A stretch of 35,458 nucleotides of DNA from Massilia niastensis DSM 21313. Lineage in GTDB: Bacteria > Pseudomonadota > Gammaproteobacteria > Burkholderiales > Burkholderiaceae_D. A model generated the notes under the pieces. It did not search any database, was not told where the DNA came from, and was given only the letters and a program-made list of their open reading frames with translations. The stretch's first letter is position 1. Every line of letters starts with the position of its first letter. The stretch covers positions 1 to 35,458 of the forward strand of contig NZ_KB908132.1 in the NCBI RefSeq assembly GCF_000382345.1. Reading direction: 5' to 3'. This document shows, one piece after another, positions 8,544 through 18,260 of the stretch. Made by a program: the position numbers and the translations under genes.

Positions 8544-8558
8544 TGGCCCGGCGCTTGC
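8544..8558 (+). promoter_or_regulatory. Sigma-54 promoter of DszB-like paralog 3
   Basis: TGGCCCG-GCGC-TTGC matches 10 of 11 consensus positions. Predicted start near 8570, 25 nt before the ATG. Confidence 0.75.
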
Positions 8559-8594
8559 TTCCACCAGGAAGATCACCAACCCTGGAACCGACAC

Positions 8595-9677
8595 ATGACT
8601 TCACCACAGAACTCCCCGATCCAACTCTGGTACAGCCACCGGGGCGGCGCCACGGCGACCGGGCTGGCCGTGCGCACCGGCCTGCTGCATGCGGAATTCG
8701 CATCCGGCGCCATCACGCTGCGGGCGCTGGAGGAAGCGGCCAGCCGCGACATCCGCCTGTCCTATTACCACCACGGCCAGACGGGCCTGATCCGCGAGGG
8801 CGGCAACGTGCCGGCGATCTGGGCCCGTTCCGAAGGCCAGGGCGCCGTGGTGGTGGCCATCACCTGGGTCGACGAGTACCAGGGCATCCTGGTGCGGCGC
8901 GACAGCGGCATCCGCGACCTGGCGGACCTGAAGGGCAAGCGCCTCGGCCTGCCGCTGCGCCGGCGCGCGCTGGTCGACATCGGGCGCGCCGGCGCCCAGA
9001 AGGGCTTCGCCACCGCGCTGGCCGCGGCCGGACTCGATCCGCGCCGGGCGCGCTGGACCCACATCGAATCGCCCGATTTCGAATACCCGCAACGCAATGC
9101 GGGCCGCGACATCGAACGCGAGGCGCTGCGCTCCGGCTATGTGGACGCCGTGTTCCTGCGCGGCGCCCAGGGCTACGCCGCCGCACGCGACCCGGCGCTG
9201 CGCGAACTGGCCGACCTGAACGGCCTGGACGATCCCCTGCTGCGGGTCAACAACGGCACCCCCAGGCCGGTCACGGTGGATCGCGCCTTCCTCGCCCGCC
9301 ATCCCGGCATCGTGCGCCGCTACCTCGCCGTGCTCGCGCGCGCCGCGCACTGGGCGCGCGACAATCCGGACCGGGTGGCGGCGCTGGTCGCCCTCGAGAA
9401 TCCCGGCTACACGGCGGACGAGGTCGCGGGCGCCCACGGTCCGCTGCTGCACCGCAGCCTGATGCCGGCGCTCGGCCCCGTGCAGGTTGCCGGCCTGGCC
9501 GCCCAGAAGGACTTCCTGCTGGACTGGGGCTACATCCGCCACGACTTCGCCGTCGAGGACTGGACCGACCCGGCGCCGCTGGCCGACGCCCTCCAGGCCG
9601 TGCACCAGCTTCCCCTCCACGGCGCGCCGCCCGCCGCACGCCACGCGCAAGCCAGGCAGCAGGTCCACCTCCACTGA
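8595..9677 (+). CDS. DszB-family paralog 3 lacking the catalytic Cys and His
   Basis: A 360-residue cytoplasmic protein of the same family as the genes at 4163 and 5478. It shares the IREGGN, DSGI, DLKGKRLGLP and NNGTPRPVTVD blocks, and Arg67 is kept. The catalytic Cys region is replaced: YTRCPVPTA becomes YSHRGGATA, so no Cys is present. The His 10 residues before Arg is Tyr57. Conventional DszB desulfinase chemistry is therefore not expected. It may bind the substrate, regulate, or have a new activity. There is no signal peptide. The ribosome site is weak. A strong sigma-54 promoter precedes it. The frame stays open downstream into unrelated sequence on another frame only, so the stop at 9677 is normal. 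Confidence 0.7.
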   Translation: MTSPQNSPIQLWYSHRGGATATGLAVRTGLLHAEFASGAITLRALEEAASRDIRLSYYHHGQTGLIREGGNVPAIWARSEGQGAVVVAITWVDEYQGILVRRDSGIRDLADLKGKRLGLPLRRRALVDIGRAGAQKGFATALAAAGLDPRRARWTHIESPDFEYPQRNAGRDIEREALRSGYVDAVFLRGAQGYAAARDPALRELADLNGLDDPLLRVNNGTPRPVTVDRAFLARHPGIVRRYLAVLARAAHWARDNPDRVAALVALENPGYTADEVAGAHGPLLHRSLMPALGPVQVAGLAAQKDFLLDWGYIRHDFAVEDWTDPAPLADALQAVHQLPLHGAPPAARHAQARQQVHLH

Positions 9678-9772
9678 AAGCCGGGCCCGCGCTGCCGCAA
9701 GCGCCGGCGGCGCGAATGGCCCACGCCGAAAAGCGACAAATGCACCACGCATGGGGGCATTTTTCCGCCAAC

Positions 9773-9796
9773 ACTGCCGCGGCAGTCTCTTATACT
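9773..9796 (+). promoter_or_regulatory. Candidate promoter with overlapping palindrome before cytochrome c gene
   Basis: A -10 hexamer TATACT is at 9791-9796. A perfect 14-bp palindrome ACTGCCGCGGCAGT (9773-9786) fills the spacer immediately upstream. The -35 is poor. The layout suggests a repressor or activator site overlapping the promoter. Confidence 0.4.
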
Positions 9797-9871
9797 AAGG
9801 TCACCCCATCCGCAGAGGCCCTGGCGCCTGGGCCTCCCGGCCGGCATCTCGCGTCGTCAAGGAAGACCAAC

Positions 9872-10774
9872 ATGAACAAATGGATCAAGCGCAGCGCCAT
9901 CGGTATCGGGGCGCTGGTCGCGGCAGCCGGACTCGCCGTCGCCGGCGGCCTGTACCTGGCCGAACGGAAGATGACGCGCGCGGTGCACGTGGCCGTGACC
10001 CCGGTCCAGCTCGACAGCAGCACCGCCACCCTGGAGCACGGGCGCTACCTGTTCAAGGCGCGCGGCTGTGCGCACTGCCATGGCGACAACGGCGGCGGAC
10101 ACGAGGTCTTCAACGGCGACGGCATGCGGGTGGTGGCCCCGAACATCACCACCGGCCAGAACGGCGTGGTCGCCGACTACACAAGCGAGGACTGGGTGCG
10201 CGTCCTGCGCCATGGCCTCAAGCCCGGCGGCCAGCCGGTCCTGATCATGCCCAGCGAGGACTGGGCGCGCATGAGCAACCAGGATGCGGGCGCCCTCATC
10301 AGCTACGCGCAGCAACTGCCTCCGGTCAGCGGCGACAGCGCCGTCATCGAACTGCCGCTGCCCGTCAGGCTGCTGTACGCGGCAGGCATGATCGAGGACG
10401 CCGCCGCCAAGATCGACCACAGCCTGCCGCCGCCGGCGCCGGTCGCGGCGACCGTGTCGCTGGAACACGGCAAGTACCTGGCCAACATGTGCATGGGCTG
10501 CCATGGCGCCGGCCTGAGCGGCGGCAAGATTCCGGGCGCGCCGCCAGCCTGGCCGGCGGCGCCGAACCTGACGCCCGGCCCGGGCTCGGTCCTGCCCCGC
10601 TACGAAACGGTGGAAGCGTTCCGGACCATGATGCGCAGCGGCCGGCGGCCGGACGGCAGCCCGGTCGACAGCGCCATGCCCTTCGATGTGCTGCGCAGCA
10701 TGAACGACACCGATCTCGACGCCATGTTCTATTACTTCAAGTCCATGGCCCCGGTAAAGGACGGGCAGCGCTGA
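9872..10774 (+). CDS. Diheme cytochrome c family protein
   Basis: A 300-residue exported electron carrier. It has an N-terminal basic segment and a hydrophobic helix (about 8-30) acting as signal or membrane anchor. Two c-type heme sites follow: CAHCH (66-70) and CMGCH (207-211), each starting a cytochrome c domain. Met ligands are plausible downstream of each. It resembles the cytochrome c subunits of membrane dehydrogenases, but no dehydrogenase is adjacent, so its partner is unknown. The start is supported by AAGGA about 10 nt upstream. The frame is open further upstream only as a shadow of paralog 3. Confidence 0.85.
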   Translation: MNKWIKRSAIGIGALVAAAGLAVAGGLYLAERKMTRAVHVAVTPVQLDSSTATLEHGRYLFKARGCAHCHGDNGGGHEVFNGDGMRVVAPNITTGQNGVVADYTSEDWVRVLRHGLKPGGQPVLIMPSEDWARMSNQDAGALISYAQQLPPVSGDSAVIELPLPVRLLYAAGMIEDAAAKIDHSLPPPAPVAATVSLEHGKYLANMCMGCHGAGLSGGKIPGAPPAWPAAPNLTPGPGSVLPRYETVEAFRTMMRSGRRPDGSPVDSAMPFDVLRSMNDTDLDAMFYYFKSMAPVKDGQR

Positions 10775-10796
10775 AGCGCCGGAAAGGACCGCACGC

Positions 10797-11231
10797 TCAG
10801 CGGTGCGCCAGCAGGGTGAGCAGCGCGCCGGCCGGGCCCGCGTCCGACAGCAGGTGCGCCGGCATCGTCACCGTCGCCGTGATCCGCGGCGCGGACGACG
10901 TCTCCGGATCGTCGATCACGATCCGCAGCGGCTTGCCCAGCGCCACGAATTCATACGGCGACAGCGCCACCAACTGCAGTTTGCCGATACCCTCGACCCT
11001 GGCATACATGCGGTTCCCCCATGTGCTCAGCTGCATGCTGCGGCCGTCGGACAGGGTATAGTCGCCCTTGACCAGGTCGAACTCGTCGTACCACATGTTC
11101 CGCAGCTGGGCCGGCGGCGCGAAGCGGTCGGCCATTGCCCTCACCGTCACCTGTTCCGCCGGTTGACCGGTCTGTGCAGCCGCCGCCGCGCTGAGCGCGC
11201 AAGCGGCCCCAGCGAGTATGAAACGCTTCAT
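10797..11231 (-). CDS. Small exported protein of unknown function
   Basis: A 144-residue protein with a clear signal peptide (MKRFILAGAACALSAAAAAQ) and a compact mature part with no motif I recognise. The middle (DEFDLVKGDYTLSDGR...LSTWGNRMYARVEG) suggests a beta-rich domain. GGGAGG lies about 8 nt before the ATG. A -10 (TATACT on the minus strand) is at 11279-11284. It is convergent with the cytochrome gene, 22 nt apart. Function not assignable from sequence. Confidence 0.75.
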   Translation of the reverse strand: MKRFILAGAACALSAAAAAQTGQPAEQVTVRAMADRFAPPAQLRNMWYDEFDLVKGDYTLSDGRSMQLSTWGNRMYARVEGIGKLQLVALSPYEFVALGKPLRIVIDDPETSSAPRITATVTMPAHLLSDAGPAGALLTLLAHR

Positions 11232-11779
11232 GATGTCCTCCCGTGTGGCTGCAGCCACACTGCTGCAGCGCTATTTTGAGTATAGGCAGGGGGCCCCGGG
11301 ATGCGAGGACTTTCGCGGTTCCGGCGGCGCGCTGCGCCCCCCCGGGCGGAGGGATGTTTCCGATGTGGAAAATGGCATTTCCTAACTGTCAATCCATTAT
11401 CGGCTATAGTAAGCTGATACGACGCAGCGAACGGACCCTCGAACAGCCATCCCAGGCTATCCGCGCCCTCCCTTCGCCCGGCACCATTCGATGACAAATA
11501 CTGCTTATGCGCCACCGCGCCAGCCCCATGCCTGTGTTATCCGTCCGGACGGCCCGTTCCCGTCCGGCGCAGGCGCTTCCGGCCGGCCACAAGCCGGCCC
11601 CCACGGCACGCGCCCACCTTCGCCCTGCCGCCCTATCGATGACACTGACCGCGGATCCCCCGGGATTCCGCCGGCTCAGCGGCGCTCCGATCCTCCCGGC
11701 CTCGACGATGCCTTTAAGCGATCGTCCAGCGCCCAACGCCAGCTGAGCGACCTTTCAACTTCTTTTTCGCACAATTGAA
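11232..11779. other. Non-coding interval between exported protein and zwf
   Basis: About 550 nt without a convincing gene; short open frames here are Pro/Arg/Ala-rich and look like noise. A TATAGT box at 11405-11410 could be a promoter -10 and would give zwf a leader of about 360 nt. TTTCAA (11753-11758) and TTGAAA (11775-11780) form an inverted repeat running into the zwf start codon. Confidence 0.5.
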
Positions 11780-13246
<1,467 letters not shown>

Positions 13247-13260
13247 GCGCCGATCCCTTC

Positions 13261-13299
13261 CAGGGGCCGGACCGCGCCGCGTGCGGAGTCCGGCCCCTG
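13261..13299. terminator. Hairpin between convergent zwf and GH3 genes
   Basis: Perfect 12-bp stem CAGGGGCCGGAC/GTCCGGCCCCTG with a 15-nt loop, 14 nt after the zwf stop and just before the GH3 stop. There is no real T tract, so it may act as a weak bidirectional terminator or an mRNA 3'-end stabiliser. Confidence 0.55.
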
Positions 13300-13313
13300 C
13301 CGTTTCCAGCCCC

Positions 13314-15503
13314 CTACTCGGCGCGCACCTCGACGGAGCCGGAAAGGCGGATCGCAGCCGACGATTCGCCGACCATCAGCCTGACCCGCCCGGCCTCGAG
13401 CTCGAACGCCCCGCGTCCGGCATCCCAGTACGCCAGCTGGCTCGCCTTCACCGGAATGCGCACGGTGCGCCGTTCGCCCGGCTGCAGGCTCACGCGCTGG
13501 AAGCCCACCAGGGCCTGTTTCGGCCGCTGCACCTTCGACGCCGGATAGGCGGCATACAGCTGCACCACGCTGTCGCCCGCGCGCTTGCCGGTGTTGCTCA
13601 CGTCCACCTCGACGTTGACCGTGCCGTCCCGACCCAGCACCGGCGCATCGGTGCGCAGGTTCGCGTAGCCGAAGCTGGTGTAGCTCAGGCCATGCCCGAA
13701 GGGGAACAGCGGCGGGTGCTTCGCGTACATGTAGGTGCGGCCGTGGCGGATGTCGTAATCCATCATCGGCGGCACATGCTCCATCGATGCCGGCCAGGTG
13801 GACACCAGCCTGCCGCCCGGGTTGTAGTCGCCGAACAGGACCCTGGCCAGCGCGGTCCCCTGGTCCTGCGACGAGTGCGCCATCTGCAGGATCGCCGGCA
13901 CATGCCGCTTCGACCAGTTGATGGTGTACGGGAAGCTCGACACCAGCACCATCACCGTCTTCGGATTGGCCGCCAGCACCTTCCTGACCAGCTCTTCCTG
14001 TCCCAGCGCCAGGGTCTCGCGGTCGCGTCCTTCGCGGCCGTCGCCCGGGTCGAGGCAGGGCCTGGTGCCGTTGTCGGTCCAGTCGGTGGCCATGTTCGGG
14101 CCGCAGGTCGGGTCGTTCCCGACCAGGACCACCGCCACGTCCGACGCGCGCGCCGCCATGGCCGCCGCATCGGCGCCGTCGTGGGGCGCGTAGTTGACCG
14201 CCACCTCCGGCCCGACGGCCGCCCTGATCCCTTCCAGCGCCGTCACCGTGTACGGCGGCAGGCCGCCATACCAGTCCCAGCGCACGCTGTCGGCATGGGG
14301 ACCGATCACGGCGATGCTGCGGATGCCGGTCTTCGACAGCGGCAGCGTGGCCTTGGCATTCTTCATCAGGACGATCGACTCGAGCGCCATCCGCAGCGAG
14401 ACCGCCTTGTGCGCCTCGCTCGCCCAGGGTTCCGGGCCATCCTTGATCGCCGCGTAGGGATTGCCCTCGGGCGGATCGATCAGGCCGAGCCGCAGCGTGA
14501 CGCGCAGCTTGCGCGCCAGCGCCTCGTCCAGTTCCGACTCGCTCACCGTGCCATCCGCGATGGCCGCGCGCAGTTCGTCCTTGTAGGTGTCGAGATACTG
14601 GTTGATGCCCGACTTGAGCCCCGCCACCGCGGCTTCCTTCTGGCCCGGGAAGATCCCGTACCACTTGACCAGGTTGCCGATCGCGCCGCCGTCGCTCGAT
14701 ACCACCTCCGCGCCCCACTTGCCGATCACCAGGTCCTTGAGGATGGGATGCAGGTGCAGCGGCTTGCCGTTCCAGGCGTTGTAGGCGGCCATCACGCCGC
14801 GCGCACCGCCCTCCTCGAAGCTCATGCGGAAAGGCACGGAATAGTATTCCCAGAACAGGCGCTCATCGAAGTCGGACGAGGAATTGCTGCGCAGGTTCTC
14901 GTTGCTGTTGGCGAGGAAGTGCTTGAGCAGTGCGGCGCCGCGCCAGTACTTCGGGTGCTCGCCCTGCAGTCCCCGGGTGAAGGCGACCGACATGCTGCCG
15001 GCCAGGAAAGCGTCCTCGCTGTACACCTCTTCGCCGCGGCCCCAGCGCGGATCGCGCGCCAGGTCGGCCTGCGGTCCCCACTGCATCAGGACCGGGTGGC
15101 CGTACTTCGCGCTCTGGGTGATGTAGCGCGCCTCGGTGGACTGCACCTCGGCCGCCTGGCGCACCAGTTCCGGGTTCCAGCTGGCGCCCATGCCGGGCGG
15201 CTGCGGGAACTGGGTGGTGGTGATGGCGGCCCGCTTCTTCTGCGGGTCGCCGCGCCGCACGATGCCATGGATGCCCTCGGTGCTGCCGAAGCTCGGGATG
15301 CCCAGGCGCGGCACGGCCGAATTGGTCGACAGCGCCTCGATCTTCTCGTCGACCGTCATCAGCGACAGGATGTTGGCGATGCGCGCGTCGGCCGGCAGGC
15401 TGGTGTCGCGGAACGGATAGGCGGCCGCCCCGGCATGGCCGGCGGCCAGCGCCACCGCCAGGACGATGACGCGCAGGGATGTGTTCATCCGGTTTCTTTG
15501 CAT
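13314..15503 (-). CDS. Secreted GH3 beta-glycosidase (beta-xylosidase/beta-glucosidase type)
   Basis: A 729-residue exoglycosidase removing terminal beta-linked sugars from oligosaccharides. It has a signal peptide (about 5-27, ending AGAAAYP). The GH3 TIM-barrel has the blocks GIPSFGSTEGIHG, ARDPRWGRGEE and LLKHFLA, with the nucleophile Asp in SSDGGA at about 270. The GH3 C-terminal alpha/beta sandwich follows, and a fibronectin-III-like domain at about 625-725. The ARDPRWGRGEE block is typical of beta-xylosidase/alpha-arabinofuranosidase-like members, but specificity is not certain. The start is set by GGAGGAG 5 nt before ATG; an ATG five codons later is also possible. A LacI-type palindrome lies 60 bp upstream. 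Confidence 0.88.
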   Translation of the reverse strand: MQRNRMNTSLRVIVLAVALAAGHAGAAAYPFRDTSLPADARIANILSLMTVDEKIEALSTNSAVPRLGIPSFGSTEGIHGIVRRGDPQKKRAAITTTQFPQPPGMGASWNPELVRQAAEVQSTEARYITQSAKYGHPVLMQWGPQADLARDPRWGRGEEVYSEDAFLAGSMSVAFTRGLQGEHPKYWRGAALLKHFLANSNENLRSNSSSDFDERLFWEYYSVPFRMSFEEGGARGVMAAYNAWNGKPLHLHPILKDLVIGKWGAEVVSSDGGAIGNLVKWYGIFPGQKEAAVAGLKSGINQYLDTYKDELRAAIADGTVSESELDEALARKLRVTLRLGLIDPPEGNPYAAIKDGPEPWASEAHKAVSLRMALESIVLMKNAKATLPLSKTGIRSIAVIGPHADSVRWDWYGGLPPYTVTALEGIRAAVGPEVAVNYAPHDGADAAAMAARASDVAVVLVGNDPTCGPNMATDWTDNGTRPCLDPGDGREGRDRETLALGQEELVRKVLAANPKTVMVLVSSFPYTINWSKRHVPAILQMAHSSQDQGTALARVLFGDYNPGGRLVSTWPASMEHVPPMMDYDIRHGRTYMYAKHPPLFPFGHGLSYTSFGYANLRTDAPVLGRDGTVNVEVDVSNTGKRAGDSVVQLYAAYPASKVQRPKQALVGFQRVSLQPGERRTVRIPVKASQLAYWDAGRGAFELEAGRVRLMVGESSAAIRLSGSVEVRAE

Positions 15504-15562
15504 GGTGTCTCCTCCATTGTCCGTCCACGCCCGTGGACGTGCCGAGGATGATAACCCAACAG

Positions 15563-15576
15563 TGAAATCGATTTCA
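15563..15576. promoter_or_regulatory. LacI-family-type operator before the GH3 gene
   Basis: TGAAATCGATTTCA is a perfect 14-bp palindrome with a central CG, the usual form of LacI/GalR-family operators for sugar genes. It lies 60 bp upstream of the GH3 start, in the promoter zone. No LacI-family gene is in the window. Confidence 0.6.
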
Positions 15577-15622
15577 GCAATTGCCGGAATTTTTCGCCAG
15601 GCCCGTCCGCGGTGCGCCGGAC

Positions 15623-16048
15623 TCAGTTGAAGCGCCCGTGCAGGCCGCCGATGCTGTAGCGGCCCGCCCCCAGGAAGACCAGCACGATCGCCGTCCCGAA
15701 GAACATGCCCTGCAGCTCCAGCGCCCAGCCGCCGCTCTTGGACAGCGTGAAGAATTCGCTGGTATGCACCAGCATCACCGCCACGATCATGTTGATGGCG
15801 ACGATCGCCGCCGCCAGGCGGGTGTACAGGCCGACCAGGATCAGGAAGGGCGCGACCACCTCCCCCACGTAGACCCCGTAGGCCAGGAAGGCGGGCAGTC
15901 CGGCCTTGGCCAGCATGCCCTCGATGGAGTCGACGCCGCCGAGGAGTTTCGACACGCCGTGGAACAGCAGCATGAACGCGAGCAGTGCGCGCAGGAGGAA
16001 CTTGCCCTGGTCCTCGGTCGTCGCCCGTGTTTGATTGGGAGTCTCCAT
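15623..16048 (-). CDS. DoxX family membrane protein
   Basis: A 141-residue inner-membrane protein with four predicted helices (about 18-38, 55-77, 80-98, 112-131). It has the DoxX-type features: an FHGVSKLLGG start after helix 1 and a YVGEVVAPFLILVGLYTR block. The family takes part in quinone or thiol-linked redox and stress functions, but no biochemical role can be assigned here. GAGGA precedes the ATG. It is followed by the GH3 gene on the same strand, though the operator between them suggests separate control. The 16049-16240 interval upstream shows nothing recognisable. Confidence 0.82.
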   Translation of the reverse strand: METPNQTRATTEDQGKFLLRALLAFMLLFHGVSKLLGGVDSIEGMLAKAGLPAFLAYGVYVGEVVAPFLILVGLYTRLAAAIVAINMIVAVMLVHTSEFFTLSKSGGWALELQGMFFGTAIVLVFLGAGRYSIGGLHGRFN

Positions 16049-16240
16049 TCCGTCCTCGCATCGTGAGTGCCTGGGCCGCAGCCGTGGATGTCCGCCGCCG
16101 CCGGCCCGGCTCCGGGCGCCGGTCCCATGCAGCGTCGACGCGCCCGCCCGTGCGGCCGGAAAGGCAAGGAGCGCGCGTATTCGCCATGCTACCGCGCGCC
16201 GGCTTGACGCGGCGTCGCGCTGGCGCGGGCCATCGGCAGG

Positions 16241-17968
16241 CTAGCCGGAAGAAGGCGACGCCGCCTGCGCCTCGGCCAGGAATTCATGGATCTGGGCGAC
16301 CACCGCCGCACCTTCTCCCACTGCGGCGGCCACCCGCTTGGTCGACTCGGCGCGCACGTCGCCGATCGCGAACACGCCCGGCACGCTGGTCTCCAGGGCC
16401 TTGCGCACGGCGGCCGACCCGATGGCCGCGACATTGCGCCCGGTGCAGATGAAGCCATTCCGGTCGACTTCGATACCGCTATCGCGCAGCCAGCCGGTAT
16501 TCGGATCGGCGCCGATGAACAGGAAAACATGGCGCACCGCGAAGTCCCGCTCCTGCCTGCTGCGGATATCGCGCACCCGGACGGTCTGCAGGTCGCCCTC
16601 CTCGCCCACCAGTGCGGCGATGTCGGCATGGGCATGCAGTTCGATATTCGGGGTCGCCTCGATGCGGCTCACGAGGTAGCTCGACATGGTCTCGGCCAAC
16701 CCGCCGCGCCTTACCAGCATGTGCACTTTCGACGCATGCCCGGCCAGGAAGACCGCGCCCTGGCCGGCCGAGTTCCCGCCCCCGACCAGGATGACCTCGC
16801 TTCCCTTGCACAGGCGCGCTTCGATCGGCGAGGCCCAGTAGTAGACGCCGCGCCCTTCGAAGCGCTTCAGGTTCGCCAGCGCCGGCCGGCGGTAGCGTGC
16901 GCCGCATGCCAGCACCACGGTCCTGGCGCGGACCTGTCCCAGGCCCTCGCACAGCACGACTTCCAGCGGACGGCTGGCCGGATTCAGGCCCGCCGCCGCG
17001 GCGGGGATGGCCACCTCGACGCCGAATTTCTCGGCCTGGACGTAGGCACGCCCGGTCAGCGCCCCGCCCGTGATGCCGGTCGGGAAGCCGAAGTAGTTCT
17101 CGATGCGCGCGCTCGCGGCGGCCTGGCCGCCATAGGCGCGGGTTTCCAGCGCCAGCACCGACAAGCCTTCGGAGGCGGCGTAGACCGCGGTTGCCAGTCC
17201 CGCCGGCCCGGCCCCGACGACCACGACGTCCCAGATCTTCGCGGGATCGGTGTCCTGGAACAGGCCGATGCAGCGCCCCAGCTCGACGAGCGACGGGTCC
17301 CTCTTGGGGGCGGCGCCGGGGCACAGGACCAGGGGCCAGTCCGCGGCCGTCGCGCCATGCAGCGCCGCCAGTCCGGCGGCGGCCGGATCCTGGGCCGGAT
17401 CGTGCACGGTATAGGGGTGCCCGTTCGCCGATAGAAAACGCTCCAGCTCGCGCACCCGCGGGTGGCCGTGCGGCGCGACAATGACCGGGCCGCCCGAATT
17501 CTTCCGGACCAGGACGATGCGGCGCAGGATCATCGCCCGCACGATGCGCTCGCCGAGATCCGCCTGCGCGACCAGCAGCATGCGCAAGGCCTCCGGGCTC
17601 AAGGCCAGCGCGTCCAGCGTCCCCACCGCCCACGCGTCTTCCATGGCCGGACGGCCCACCAGCTGGCCCTCCTCGCCGCTGAACTGGCCGGGACCGAGGA
17701 TGGCGATCAGGTCGCTGCTGCCGAAGCCGTCGTGGCGCCCGAGTGCGAGCCGGCCGCGCAGGATGAACAGGATGTCCGGCTTCGCCTGCCCGGCTGCGAA
17801 TACCTGCTCCCCGTCGCGGAAATGGCGCTCTTCGCCGAAGCGCCCCGCCTGGCGCAGTTCGGCGTCGTTCAGCGTGGGGTAGATCTGCTCCCGGCGCTTC
17901 TCCAGGTTCTCGGTCGGCAAGGACGGCAAGTCGTCGCTCTCCGGCAAACGATACTGTTTCCTGCTCAT
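16241..17968 (-). CDS. cNMP-binding/thioredoxin-reductase-like flavoprotein without redox cysteines
   Basis: A 575-residue three-part protein. A cyclic-nucleotide-binding beta-roll is at about 35-140 (FRDGEQVFAAGQ...ILRGRLALG). A thioredoxin/glutaredoxin-like segment is at about 155-235, with no CxxC. A thioredoxin-reductase-type FAD/NAD(P)H oxidoreductase runs from about 245 to 575 (FAD motif VVGAGPAGLATAVYAASEGL, NAD motif ILVGGGNSAGQGAVFLA, FAD-closing VPGVFAIGDVR). The CxxC of true thioredoxin reductase is absent, so it cannot reduce thioredoxin in the usual way. Electron acceptor unknown; probably cytoplasmic redox stress metabolism. The start MSRKQYRLP has GGAGG 8 nt upstream; an ATG eight codons earlier is less good. 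It is divergent from the Hsp31-like gene across 292 bp. Confidence 0.85.
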   Translation of the reverse strand: MSRKQYRLPESDDLPSLPTENLEKRREQIYPTLNDAELRQAGRFGEERHFRDGEQVFAAGQAKPDILFILRGRLALGRHDGFGSSDLIAILGPGQFSGEEGQLVGRPAMEDAWAVGTLDALALSPEALRMLLVAQADLGERIVRAMILRRIVLVRKNSGGPVIVAPHGHPRVRELERFLSANGHPYTVHDPAQDPAAAGLAALHGATAADWPLVLCPGAAPKRDPSLVELGRCIGLFQDTDPAKIWDVVVVGAGPAGLATAVYAASEGLSVLALETRAYGGQAAASARIENYFGFPTGITGGALTGRAYVQAEKFGVEVAIPAAAAGLNPASRPLEVVLCEGLGQVRARTVVLACGARYRRPALANLKRFEGRGVYYWASPIEARLCKGSEVILVGGGNSAGQGAVFLAGHASKVHMLVRRGGLAETMSSYLVSRIEATPNIELHAHADIAALVGEEGDLQTVRVRDIRSRQERDFAVRHVFLFIGADPNTGWLRDSGIEVDRNGFICTGRNVAAIGSAAVRKALETSVPGVFAIGDVRAESTKRVAAAVGEGAAVVAQIHEFLAEAQAASPSSG

Positions 17969-18260
17969 GGCTGTTCCTCCCCATGCCGCCAAGATGTTCT
18001 TCTTTCCGGCGAATCCCAGTCCCCGGAGGGCGCCTCCTGGCGAAAGGGAGACCTTGCCCCATTACTTTCGCAAGACCATTTTTTCCCTGTTGAATCCACA
18101 TCGGGTGAACCGTCGACTTTCCTGGCGCCGCCGCAGGCCCCTCGCAGGGATAATGGTGCCGCACATCCCATTCACTATACTGGTCCCCATTCGCCTCGCC
18201 TGGACGGCCTGGCGGTGGCAATGTTCGTCCTGTCGCATTTCCTGTTCACTGGAGAAGAAG

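Noticed and set aside
8540..9871. Long N-terminal extension of the cytochrome c frame across paralog 3
   Set aside because: The extension is Arg/Pro/Gly-rich and overlaps a real gene in another frame. The signal anchor and ribosome site mark 9872 as the start.
11491..11778. Short gene upstream of zwf
   Set aside because: The translation is Pro/Arg/Ser-rich with no ribosome site and no hydrophobic or domain pattern. It looks like non-coding GC-rich sequence.
15504..16187. Upstream extension of the GH3 reading frame
   Set aside because: It is a shadow of the DoxX gene. The signal peptide and GGAGGAG define the start at 15503.
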